From: Symsagittifera roscoffensis
Lineage: Eukaryota > Xenacoelomorpha > Acoela > Convolutidae
Assembly: GCF_963678635.1 (NCBI RefSeq)
Contig: NW_026971046.1
Location: 1-64,000 of the forward strand
DNA: 64,000 nt
Direction of reading: 5' to 3'
The position numbers and the translations under genes are program-made. Shown piece by piece: positions 52,866 through 62,872 of this stretch. The notes beneath the pieces are model-generated. The model worked only from the letters and a program-made list of their open reading frames with translations. It searched no databases and was not told the origin of the DNA. Positions within the stretch are counted from its first letter, which is position 1, and each line of letters starts with the position of its first letter.

Positions 52866-55800
52866 CGACGTCCATTGAGAAAGTGATACCTGCAAGGGAT
52901 ATTCCTCGTGGGCAGTCCCCGATGGAGCTCTTGACACCTCGAGAAATGAGTCAAACAACGGAGACACGGCTTCCAGCGGAGACGAACCGAGTAACAATCC
53001 CGGATCCTAGTGACACCTTGGGTGATCCCGTCGTAGAACAGACAGTGAGAAAACTGATAGAGACCGCTGGACGATTGGTCGCTAACAAGAATGCACCAGG
53101 TTCCGGGGTGACTGCACCCTATGGAACGATTGACGATACGGGCAGAGTACAACTCTCCCAGACAATAATCAGACAAGGGATAAGTGACGTGACGCCACTC
53201 AGGGGGAGTTCGAAGATCACAGAGAGAAAAGTAAGGAAGATGCCAGCGAAGAAAGTGTCTCGTGTAATGGACGTGCAGAAGAATAATCAATTAAAGTATA
53301 ATTTCACGGGAGTTCCGGAGACAGATCCGAGAGCCTGCTTCAATCGAGCTACCTGGAGCCCGGCTGTGAACCTGCAGCAACCACCACTTGGGACATCTCA
53401 CCTGATATTGGGAGACAGCTTAGTCAGAGTGCTGTCGAATTTGAGGACCTCATGGGTCACCACGGTGATGGCCTTTGGAGGCGCGACAATTGCCCAATTA
53501 TATCGCATGGTGGAGCTGATGAATCCAGGGAAGATACCCAATGTGATGATCTTAGTTGGGACGAATGACATCTCCAGAGGATCAGATGAGCAAGAAGCAC
53601 TGTGGGAAGCAATGATGGTGTGTTTGTTTACTACTCTCTGGCAGAAGTTCAGTTGCGCGGTACTGACCGTTTGCACGGTGCCAATGAACACAAGAAGCCT
53701 GACAGTATCAGGAAGAAGGCACAACGAGGGAGTCATGAGATGGAACAACATCTTGAGAAACCTAGCAAAACGAAACGCCGGAAGAATGATCCTCATGGAC
53801 ATTGAACATGAATTGAGAGCCATGGATCAAGCCAGACTGACCACAGATGGCATCCACTTCGACAGTGTCGAAGGACAAGCTTGGTTGAATCGAGTCTTCC
53901 AAGAACGGTTGGATGAGCTGGAAGCAGAACTCTTTGACACAGGAGTGCTGAAGGAAGAGGGAACGGTGAGTGATACGGTGATCACCACCTTTGTGCCTCC
54001 TAACCTGGAAACACGCTTGGGTACGGTCCCAGCCGCCATAAATTACCGGCAACAAAGCTCCAGTGAACCAGGTCGAAGAACAGATGTACAGGATCGGTTG
54101 GGAGAGGCACCGATGAGGAGAACAATTCATCCTAGGAGAAGGATAGGACCTGTCAACCAACCAATCGAGGAAGTAGCAGGCACATCCAGATCGGACACTA
54201 GATCGGAGACGACGAGTACCAGTCGAGAGGAGAGACCGAGCAGAGGCTCATTGATGTGGTCGCGATCCATACCGTCTCCTTGGCATATATACAAAGAAGA
54301 ACTAATGAAGCTGGACCTACAGAGAGTGAGCTTCATCGAAGATGCAAGGAGGATGCTGAATGGAGCGACGCTATCCGTCAGCAGATTGTACTCGATAACC
54401 GGCGTAGACTGGTTGATAGCCGCTAGCATAAATTTCAGCTCCACGACGGCCTTGAGATTTGCCGACTTGGAGGGACTGCCCTCCAACAACACAATAGGAC
54501 CTGTGAATGCAAGACCCTTGCAAGATGTGAGATTGAACCATGATGAGAGGAATCGTGAAGAAAGGCCAGGAAGATTCCTGACGGCGAGAGCGCCGATTGG
54601 ACAACACGTAAAGATATTTAGGCAATTGACGACACCACCTGGTCATGTGAAGGAGAGAGTGTACCCAAAACTAGTGAACCAAGATGGTGATGCCCAGAGA
54701 TATGGCGGATTGACAGCGATAAAGAAAGATGAGACTATCTTCGCCGCCTACGACAAAGCAGAGATGAGAAAGGCCAAAATCATGGTAGTAGCGAATTCAG
54801 AGTTCGTGTACACCTCTAAGTCTTTGTTTTGGCCGGACGTCATAATGCTGGCCGCAGTTGACCTAGACCTATTGCAATCAGTGTCATTGGCTATAGGGGT
54901 ACAAAGGCAGACAGAAATGAACCCGATAACGATTGTGTTTGCTGGCATCAATGACCATCTACACAGTAGAGGTTTTCTGAGCAGGCTCAGCGATCCTGCA
55001 ACAGCAGAAAACGCAGTATGGCCAGCGATAAAAGACATCCTGGAGTCAATGGGTGAAGTGGTAGACGCGACAAAGGAGGGCTCATTCAATAAAGTGACGT
55101 TGAGAGTAGTATTTGCGTTGTCTCCGGGATATGCATATCTCCCGGATGGACTGAAATTTGTGTATGCAATGGTAGCCTTACTTTCGGAGGGAAAATATGA
55201 TGTGATCATATCAGCCCCGAATCGCATGATAGAAATGGAGAACCTGAGGCCACTTAAGGCTGAACTGCCGGCAGTATGGTCAGATATCTCAAACGCGATG
55301 AGAGGGTTCAAGGACCACGCGTTACACATGTTGGTGTTGGACGAAGTGCTGGGGTTGGAACTGTCCAACTTCAGTCGGCAACTCAAACTGAAACCAGGAA
55401 TAGATGACGATCATCGAGTGATCACGGCGATGTCCAACGACTTGTGGTTCCGAGCAATGGAAGTGGCGAGTGAAGACACGAGAAGAAAGAATTCACTGGA
55501 GACGAGAGCTCATCTGGAAGCGATGGTGCTGAGAACCAAGCCGGAAGCAAACCAGTGGCTACACCTGAATCCGAGAGTAGCGGCTTTGGGTGCAGATGCT
55601 TTTCAGCAGGGCCCAGTAATGATCACTAAGATATACGCCTACTTGTTGAAGGAGGTGAACCTGGCGGAAAATGCCGGAGAAAAGACAGCTGAGTTCGTGA
55701 ACAGAATGTGTCAGATTACTCTGGAAACCTTCTGGACCCAGGAAGTGAAAGGACAGGAGGGATTTGAAAGGACAGACAGCATGCTAGAAGGGTTGGGAGC

Positions 55801-58800
55801 CGGATGGACCGCGTCCTTCTTGGCAAAAGTCTACCCGAAAGTCTCGCACTACTTGATAAAGGAATTCCTCCAAGCGGTAGTGAAAGTATCGATAGTGGAA
55901 TTAATAGCCCTGTTCGTGACATTTGGAGCGGAGAATTTCGTGAAAGGACCGGTGATACTGCTTACGGATGGAATACAGAACCTGCGACTAGATGGACTTC
56001 TGACATTGATCGCAATAACCCACGGAAACTTGGGAGGGCTGATGAAACTGGCACGTTGTCCAGAGCAGATGAAAGAGAGAGTGAGGAATCTGGATATGAA
56101 GAAATCCACAGACTCGTGGAACAAAATAAGAGACCTGAGACACACTCTTATCCAGTATCTCTTGCAGCAAAATCGCTTTGGAACCGGAGAAGACGAGACA
56201 ATTGAAAGAGAGGAAGATGTTAGACGACATGTTGGAGGCATGCCGCTGTTAACAGATTTGAGCTTAGCTATGAGAATCGATCCCTTGGCGCTGATCAGAG
56301 GAGTCACGGAGTTCGTGACAGTGATCTATGGACCAGCAGTCACCTTTGCGTTCCCTGACGTTAAAGTGGAAGCATATAGGAGGTCGGTGTTGCACCTGAA
56401 CCTCATATCGGCAGTGGACGGTAGTACACTGAACTGGTGTGAGCTGCACGCATTGCGAGAGCTCATGAGTGAAGATCTGTTATTTGCGAAAATATCGGAG
56501 CCAGAGATGACAGTCATCAATTTTGACGATCACTTCTGTGACCGCATGGGAGAAGTAGAAAGAGGGCACATCGAGGTGTTTCCAAAGCTTTGGAATCTGA
56601 GGCCCTATGACAAAACGAATGGCGAAATGACCAGAGTGCCTCGTCTCACAGCAGCGTATCACAAGGTGAGAGAAGAGACGAAGGATTGGGGCGATTACAA
56701 GAAGCTACCCGAAGCAATCCCTGAATTCCCTCTGATAAGAAGGATGTTGCTCGGAGCAGTCTCCGTAGTACAAACTCCTAGGTTGAGAGCATTCGAAACC
56801 AATGAAAGGAGAGTAGGGAATTTCTCGGCGACGATGGATCCATACTTCGTGGGGAGAAATGCCGCCGTGTTACAGTACACACGATTTGCGTACACGGATC
56901 AAGCGACGAGAAGGCGAATAAGCAACGCCGCTACTCCCAAGCCTGAAGGATTTGATGAGGAATGGAGGGGACTAGGCTTAGCTCCAATGAGGATGAGAGG
57001 CAGGACTGAATTGCCTGAAGCCTCAGTAATCCTGACCAGTGTGAGAAAAGAGATGAAAGTTGCGGGAATATTGCAGACGAGAATTTTCCTAGCACCCTTC
57101 GGCTGCGAAGAAACCAAAGTGGTCCATGGAGAAGAGGAAGATAAATCAGCCGGTACATTGCTCATACCGAGATTCCAGGAAGAAGCTGATGATGACAAAC
57201 AAGGACCATCGAACTCGAATGGGGACAAGTCAGAAGGAGATGACGGACGGGGTGGAAACCGTCAGACGGAAGAACCCATGCAACAAGATCAAGCTGGTGG
57301 GGAGGACGACACGGCATCGACAGGAGGAACATCCAGCCTGGATTTCAATATCTTCAGTGATCTTGAGAATAATGCAGACACGTTGGAAACGACTGAGCCA
57401 GCGGATGAAGGCATCTCGACACTGGAACCTCCGTCAGCCTTTGAGGAGATGAAACGGAATTTGCCGGAGAGCAGCTCTCCTGGCAATACAAGAAATAACG
57501 ATCAGAGAATCCTCATGGAATCACATCGGAGGAGAAGAATAGAGGCCTCAGCCAGAGTACCTTTCTTGGGAACGCTACCCGAAGAAGAATGGGAAGTACA
57601 TCACCGAGACCACGAGAGTAGGACGGGATGTAAGCTGGACAGAGTGGCGTTCATGGAAGAAGTCTGGACTGTGATTCAGAGCTATGGGACCCAGTCCATT
57701 CTCAAAACAGGTCTCAATCAACCCTTGATGAGAGAAGTACTTGACAAGCTTGATGAGTGTGAAGGGAGACTGAGTGAGTTATTGATCGACTCAGCCACTG
57801 ATGAGAGTGAAGCGAATTCTCCCATCAAGATGACACCGCAGGACAATGAAGGAGAGGTGGTGTACCTGTCAAGGACCAGGAGAGGAACGATGCGATCGAA
57901 AATGGTGATCGATAAAATCAATGCGATGAAAATGAAGTTAGGCAGCAGAGTAATGCCGAGGAGGATTGGAAAGACGAAAGTGGATTCGGAAATATCGATG
58001 AAAGCTGGTAACTCAGCGAAAAGAAAACGAGTCGAGGAAGTCATGGATTTGGGGCAAGGTGATTATCAATTGTCTGGCACAGATAGAATATTAACTGATA
58101 TAGCGATGGTGCCACCCATTCTCATGGCGGGAATAAAGTCAACCGGTTATAAATCCAAAAGGAGTGACCGCACTCTGACTGGAGCAACTTTAGAAATGGA
58201 AATACTCAGTCAATGTGGAGAGAGTAAAATGAGGGACTTCAAACCATCTCCCATGAATCATGGAAAAGGGAGTGTTGCAGGACAACTGACACCAGTGGAA
58301 TACAACCGACTAACAGTGTCGGAGACAGTGTCGATAGATGAACCCACCGGTGGATACATGGAGATGTTGGAATACCGGAACTCGGCTAGAGGGTATGTAG
58401 TGGCCCTGGAAGACGAAAAAGCCATGGAGGGTTATCTGGAAATGATGTTGCAAGGCACCACCCTCAAGCAGAAGGCGTATGGAACTTTGGCGTCGTCTGA
58501 CGTAGAGGCGGAGACGATCGAGCAGTTAGTGAGCCTTCCATGGAAAGCAGTAGTATTGAGGTATTTCGAAGAAGAAATGAGGACTACGCCAAGAATACAT
58601 GCTCTCGTGGCAGTACCTTACGTAAGGACAGAATTACAACTCAGGCTCGCCTGGTGCATGATGGGACTGACTCGCGAAGAATATGATTCGGAAGAAAGGA
58701 AGAGATCAAAGGAGGAAAAAGTTTTCCTTATGACGAATCTGAGGGATCTGATAGTCCAGGAGGGAGCAGCAGTAGCGTGTGCAAAGCGGAGAGACGCTCT

Positions 58801-61132
58801 CTGTTTCATTCGATTCCTGATAGAGCAGATCTCAGTACCTGCATTAAGCACTTGTGTTAAAATGTTGAAGGAAGGCGATGAGCGAACGAAAGCCATGTTC
58901 TTACTAGCAATGCTGGATATGCAGCAAAGTAAACCGATGAGGGTGAACATGAAAGAACCTGAAGAAATGGAACCCATGAAAAAGATAGACGAGATCAGGA
59001 GATTCTCAAACAAGGAGTTGAGGCTCACTAAAGAATCTATGGGAGCATTGCCGAAATCCAGTGAATACTGTGGACCGATCAAGAAGAAGTCATATAGCTA
59101 TGTATCCGGGATCATAGGGATAGCGTACAATCCTTTCCTGAGTGAAGACATACGTGATTGCTTCTTTGATTATGAGCAGGCGGTGTTAATAAGGTTCTGG
59201 ACGTCCAGAATTGTAACGACTAAGAGCGTTAACAATCCACAGGCCAAATTGGGATTGGTCTTGGAAGAAGAGGTGACTGCACCTTCAGTACCAAAATCCG
59301 ACAAGAGAGTGGAATTTGGGTTGGGATTCTCAGATGAATTACTGAGAACGAGCTTGATGGCAGTGTGGGAATTGATGAAGCCATCGTGGTGTCCTAGTCC
59401 CAACGCTGACTCAATATTACGGGCGACACAGGACATACAGAGGGAACTGAATGCGGACTGTAACCTGCGTGACCTCAACATCATATATAATGTGATGATA
59501 ACAGCCTCTAAGAGCAACGGAGAAGATAGAGTGGAGTTGCCTGGCTGGGGACCAGAAGACTGGGTCAAACCTGGTAGCTGTCTGGCGGAAGTCTGTGGAC
59601 TAGAGGGTCACGTTTGTGGAAGTCTAGACTGTGTGAAAACCCTGGAGAAACAACACAAGCAGTTGACAGTATTGTTTGGAAATGTAGTGATGAAAGCAAG
59701 AACGGAAACGGAACTGATAGCAGATTGCCATGGAGGAACCGATGTGAATCTAGTGACAGCACTAGGATTCTACAGCATGTTTGGTTCTTTAGAGTCACTA
59801 TTGAATCTAGAACAGAAACATGAGATGGTCACAGCCATCAGCGTAGAAGTATTCCCAGGAGTTCTGCAGACTGAGCAGAAGTATATAGGAAAATGGAGGG
59901 AAGCAATCGAAACGGAGATGAACATCAGACACAGCGAAACTTATTGTAGACCATCAGGAGCACGATATTTGGTGGGTTCAATAATGGCTCCAATGTGCAA
60001 GAGCAAGTATCCTGTACATTTCGTAGCTGTGGATGTGAAGAGTACAAGAACGATTGTGGATCAAGCCTTTTCAGTGCCGAAGTGCGTGAGGTTGGCAAGA
60101 ATGTCTGAAAAGTCTTACGAGTTACTGTGTAAGATTTTCTCAGCAGTTCCAGAAAGAACCAAAGAGGAGTTGGAGTCAATACTAGGAAAGAAGTTCATGG
60201 GATATGTGAGCGGGAACTTCAGTGACTTTGAAAAACAGAAACAGAGAGGATCAACTGTCACAGATTACAATGCAGTAGATGAGAATGATGAGATCCACCG
60301 AGTGATGATGGAAGTGGAGCCATTGCTGGAAGCTTCGGGAAAACGGAATTGGAGGAGCATCATGTTGACACATGACGAGTTTCCTTGCCACTGCTTGCTG
60401 CAGACCTGGTGGTATCCCAAGCGTAGTAATCTGGTGTTGATCTGGGACTCTGGAGAGCTGCTCTCCATGGGTTTACCAGATTCATCACAGCCCATAACAA
60501 TAGTGATAGTGGGAGTTATGATGGCGATACGATGGCTGGAAGCTCATGTGAGAGAAAATAATAGACAGGAGGCACCGACGAGAGAACAATTGCAGAAATT
60601 AGATTGTCTAAAAGATTTAGATCTTTTTGAGACAATGTGCAAAGTTCTAAACATTCCGATGGAAGTGAAGAAGATATGGGCAAGAAAACGATTGATGCCA
60701 TGGTTCAGAGCTAACATGACTGCATGGTTGTACGAGTATGCGAAAAAGCATATGTCGAAGCATGGCAGAGTATACAGTGAATATCAACTGGACATTGGGG
60801 CAGGAGCTTTCAAGCGAGCTTTCGTGACCCATCGGAATGCAGTGACCACCGCTGTGAAAAGAATTTCCAGGACGAGCGAGCGTAGTGGAAATGAGAAGGC
60901 AGAGATGCTGAAAGAAGATTTGGAGAGAAACGTGACGTTGTGTCTCCACAACAGCTTCTGTAGAAACAGAGAATCAAACGTGGATCCCCTACCTTGCTGT
61001 AAACAGAGGGTGGAAGAGCAGAAGTGTTGGAGGACGGCTTCCAACAGCGTCAGGATAGTCAATGACGTGCTACAAGACACGGAAACCGAGAGTGCGGAGT
61101 CAGTGTCACAGGAGGAGGAAATGGAGCATTGA
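52862..61132 (+). CDS. Giant element 2,756-codon accessory ORF with SGNH-like domain
   Basis: The frame opens at 52862 with TTG; the first ATG is near 52922. Residues about 178-350 look like an SGNH/GDSL hydrolase: block I LILGDSLVRVL (Ser near 185), block III MILVGTNDIS, block V TTDGIHFDSVEGQAWL (Asp/His near 329/332). A second region near 650-850 has VFAGINDHLHSRGFL, which may be a diverged repeat of the same fold. The remaining ~1,900 residues are mostly helical and charged with no domain I recognise, and no signal peptide or transmembrane segment suggests an envelope. Acidic Ser-rich spacer near 1430-1540. Confidence 0.85.
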   Translation: MTTSIEKVIPARDIPRGQSPMELLTPREMSQTTETRLPAETNRVTIPDPSDTLGDPVVEQTVRKLIETAGRLVANKNAPGSGVTAPYGTIDDTGRVQLSQTIIRQGISDVTPLRGSSKITERKVRKMPAKKVSRVMDVQKNNQLKYNFTGVPETDPRACFNRATWSPAVNLQQPPLGTSHLILGDSLVRVLSNLRTSWVTTVMAFGGATIAQLYRMVELMNPGKIPNVMILVGTNDISRGSDEQEALWEAMMVCLFTTLWQKFSCAVLTVCTVPMNTRSLTVSGRRHNEGVMRWNNILRNLAKRNAGRMILMDIEHELRAMDQARLTTDGIHFDSVEGQAWLNRVFQERLDELEAELFDTGVLKEEGTVSDTVITTFVPPNLETRLGTVPAAINYRQQSSSEPGRRTDVQDRLGEAPMRRTIHPRRRIGPVNQPIEEVAGTSRSDTRSETTSTSREERPSRGSLMWSRSIPSPWHIYKEELMKLDLQRVSFIEDARRMLNGATLSVSRLYSITGVDWLIAASINFSSTTALRFADLEGLPSNNTIGPVNARPLQDVRLNHDERNREERPGRFLTARAPIGQHVKIFRQLTTPPGHVKERVYPKLVNQDGDAQRYGGLTAIKKDETIFAAYDKAEMRKAKIMVVANSEFVYTSKSLFWPDVIMLAAVDLDLLQSVSLAIGVQRQTEMNPITIVFAGINDHLHSRGFLSRLSDPATAENAVWPAIKDILESMGEVVDATKEGSFNKVTLRVVFALSPGYAYLPDGLKFVYAMVALLSEGKYDVIISAPNRMIEMENLRPLKAELPAVWSDISNAMRGFKDHALHMLVLDEVLGLELSNFSRQLKLKPGIDDDHRVITAMSNDLWFRAMEVASEDTRRKNSLETRAHLEAMVLRTKPEANQWLHLNPRVAALGADAFQQGPVMITKIYAYLLKEVNLAENAGEKTAEFVNRMCQITLETFWTQEVKGQEGFERTDSMLEGLGAGWTASFLAKVYPKVSHYLIKEFLQAVVKVSIVELIALFVTFGAENFVKGPVILLTDGIQNLRLDGLLTLIAITHGNLGGLMKLARCPEQMKERVRNLDMKKSTDSWNKIRDLRHTLIQYLLQQNRFGTGEDETIEREEDVRRHVGGMPLLTDLSLAMRIDPLALIRGVTEFVTVIYGPAVTFAFPDVKVEAYRRSVLHLNLISAVDGSTLNWCELHALRELMSEDLLFAKISEPEMTVINFDDHFCDRMGEVERGHIEVFPKLWNLRPYDKTNGEMTRVPRLTAAYHKVREETKDWGDYKKLPEAIPEFPLIRRMLLGAVSVVQTPRLRAFETNERRVGNFSATMDPYFVGRNAAVLQYTRFAYTDQATRRRISNAATPKPEGFDEEWRGLGLAPMRMRGRTELPEASVILTSVRKEMKVAGILQTRIFLAPFGCEETKVVHGEEEDKSAGTLLIPRFQEEADDDKQGPSNSNGDKSEGDDGRGGNRQTEEPMQQDQAGGEDDTASTGGTSSLDFNIFSDLENNADTLETTEPADEGISTLEPPSAFEEMKRNLPESSSPGNTRNNDQRILMESHRRRRIEASARVPFLGTLPEEEWEVHHRDHESRTGCKLDRVAFMEEVWTVIQSYGTQSILKTGLNQPLMREVLDKLDECEGRLSELLIDSATDESEANSPIKMTPQDNEGEVVYLSRTRRGTMRSKMVIDKINAMKMKLGSRVMPRRIGKTKVDSEISMKAGNSAKRKRVEEVMDLGQGDYQLSGTDRILTDIAMVPPILMAGIKSTGYKSKRSDRTLTGATLEMEILSQCGESKMRDFKPSPMNHGKGSVAGQLTPVEYNRLTVSETVSIDEPTGGYMEMLEYRNSARGYVVALEDEKAMEGYLEMMLQGTTLKQKAYGTLASSDVEAETIEQLVSLPWKAVVLRYFEEEMRTTPRIHALVAVPYVRTELQLRLAWCMMGLTREEYDSEERKRSKEEKVFLMTNLRDLIVQEGAAVACAKRRDALCFIRFLIEQISVPALSTCVKMLKEGDERTKAMFLLAMLDMQQSKPMRVNMKEPEEMEPMKKIDEIRRFSNKELRLTKESMGALPKSSEYCGPIKKKSYSYVSGIIGIAYNPFLSEDIRDCFFDYEQAVLIRFWTSRIVTTKSVNNPQAKLGLVLEEEVTAPSVPKSDKRVEFGLGFSDELLRTSLMAVWELMKPSWCPSPNADSILRATQDIQRELNADCNLRDLNIIYNVMITASKSNGEDRVELPGWGPEDWVKPGSCLAEVCGLEGHVCGSLDCVKTLEKQHKQLTVLFGNVVMKARTETELIADCHGGTDVNLVTALGFYSMFGSLESLLNLEQKHEMVTAISVEVFPGVLQTEQKYIGKWREAIETEMNIRHSETYCRPSGARYLVGSIMAPMCKSKYPVHFVAVDVKSTRTIVDQAFSVPKCVRLARMSEKSYELLCKIFSAVPERTKEELESILGKKFMGYVSGNFSDFEKQKQRGSTVTDYNAVDENDEIHRVMMEVEPLLEASGKRNWRSIMLTHDEFPCHCLLQTWWYPKRSNLVLIWDSGELLSMGLPDSSQPITIVIVGVMMAIRWLEAHVRENNRQEAPTREQLQKLDCLKDLDLFETMCKVLNIPMEVKKIWARKRLMPWFRANMTAWLYEYAKKHMSKHGRVYSEYQLDIGAGAFKRAFVTHRNAVTTAVKRISRTSERSGNEKAEMLKEDLERNVTLCLHNSFCRNRESNVDPLPCCKQRVEEQKCWRTASNSVRIVNDVLQDTETESAESVSQEEEMEH

Positions 61133-61940
61133 CGAATGGTCGAGAAAACAAGAGGCAGCAAGAAAGAAAATTAGAAGAATTTAGAAGTTTTAGAACTTCT
61201 AAACGACGAAAAAAGAAGAGAACAAAGGGATGATGAAGAAAAGTTAAAACTCAGAATTGTTTTATGTGTGTGAAAAACTCAAGTGAGAAACCAAGCAACC
61301 AAGTTGTAATTGAAAACTGAAACATTTAAGTTGAGTTTGGAAATTGTTGCATTTATAAATTTGCATTTTGGTTTTAGTTGAAGTGGCTTTAGAGACACTC
61401 ACTTATTATTTATTTAGAAAGGCTTGAGGGAAGAGTATATTTAAATATTCCAGCCTGCATGATTGTTTTTAATCACTTAGGAAGACTGATAACTTTGTGG
61501 TGACATGAAAAACTTGAGTAACTTCTTGAGGAGGGAGGTTGTTGCATTGTTCTTTCTAACCACAAAGTTTCTTAGTTTTAATACTCAGGACAATAGACAA
61601 GCAAGATTTCCGAAGGGAAGGAGCATAGTAGGATAATTTTAGCTTGTTGGTTGGCAGGACTGTCCTGCAAGCCAACACCTTTTAAATCTAGGAGAAAAAG
61701 TTTCAATCGGGACATTGACACTGGAAGTCAGAAAATATGTTTTATCTTAAGTCATATCCTCAATGTGCAGATTAATGAAAGAATTTGAAGGCTATAGTGA
61801 TGTAGTATGATGCCATTTATATTCTGCAGTGAGTCGATGTGACGTAGGTAAAAGTAATTTCGTGCATTTTGTAAATTCTGTTCGATGACACTGTAACCAT
61901 TTAGAACATTGCGCGATTCAATGAGGACATTGACCGGACT
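61133..61940 (+). other. Giant element 3' untranslated region
   Basis: About 0.8 kb between the last ORF and the PPT; AT-richer than the coding part, no further ORF seen. Confidence 0.7.
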
Positions 61941-61952
61941 ATCCGGGGAGTA
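61941..61952 (+). promoter_or_regulatory. Polypurine-tract position
   Basis: TCCGGGGAGTA directly abuts the 3' LTR, where plus-strand priming occurs in LTR elements. The same CCGGGGAG core occurs four times inside the coding region. Confidence 0.65.
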
Positions 61953-62872
61953 TGTGACATTCGACCAGAATGGCCAAAATGCAGTCTCTGCAGAATTCAG
62001 GATTTTAGCAGTGAACCTTCCGGATTGGCGATTTAGAACGGATAAGGACGTTATTTGAATGATTGGCCAAACGGTGAAGGCTAGAAGATTCTGGAATTCT
62101 AAATTTTAAATTTTCGAAGTGATGACGTAACATTTCTGAGAAATGTTAAAACGGCCATTTTGGCTAAAATAGCAGAAAGAAACAGAACAACTTTATCTGC
62201 GATTACGAACAGTACGAAAATCGAGACTAAAAAACAACAACGAACTACCGAACAGCAGAGGACGTTCCGAGTTGCAACTATTGTGCTGTTACAATAGCTG
62301 CAAGGCCGTTGCGAACAACGGTGAAGGGTAAAAACCAGCCCTCCGAGTTAGCGTGAACCTGAGGTTAAGGAGCTTGATTCGCCGGATTCAAGAATCCGGA
62401 GGGGTCTCGGGACGGGAACTTTTATGAACTTGTATTGAATTTTAGCATCCTGTCATGTCCTGACTTGAATTTAACTGATATTTTGATTAGTTTTGACAAG
62501 GATGAGGTGCTAGGAGTGGGGGGAAAGGGTTGATCCATCTTCGATGGAGATGATGATTTTTATCTACTGAACAAAAAAAATAGTAATATAATAAGTAGTA
62601 GCCCTGTTTTTAGGAGTGACCTTGTGGTCTGGGGATACTGAGACCCAGCCATGAGCTCACTAATTTTGCATGTAATTCAGTTAATTTGAGCGTTCTGGTC
62701 GAAGCCGGAGAACAGTAACGTTTTTGTCAGCCTGATGTAAGAAAGACCACCGAAAAGTACTGGCTTGGTAGAGACGGTGAAAAACATGCAAAGCTCTGTT
62801 TAGACGCTAGCCAGTCGTCTTAAGACTTAGTTTTGTTATCCGTCGATATGTATCTTCCGGGCGAATGTTACA
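61953..62872 (+). repeat. 3' LTR of the giant element
   Basis: 920 bp, same ends and length as 38319-39238. One base differs by eye, in the poly-A/AATAAT-like stretch near 62586. Confidence 0.97.

Larger units (their letters stand above)
38319..62872 (+). mobile_element. Giant Ty3/gypsy LTR retrotransposon, 24.6 kb
   Basis: Two 920 bp LTRs (TGTGACATTCG...CGAATGTTACA) bound a PBS, a ~3 kb leader, gag-protease, RT-RNase H, integrase (the Ty3/gypsy domain order), two small ORFs, a 2,756-codon ORF and a PPT. The LTRs differ at about one site by eye, so insertion is very recent. It looks whole. A typical element of this group is 5-8 kb; here over 9 kb lies between integrase and the 3' LTR. GC content is visibly higher than in the flanks. 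It is inserted in the LTR of a related element; flanking AGT is shared on both sides, but no clean longer target duplication is certain. Confidence 0.95.

Noticed and set aside
52862-61132. An envelope gene in the giant element
   Set aside because: No signal peptide, furin-like site or transmembrane helix is apparent; the first recognisable domain is SGNH-like.
42380-61161. Many minus-strand ORFs across the giant element, some over 200 codons
   Set aside because: They are shadows of the long plus-strand ORFs, caused by higher GC and codon use.
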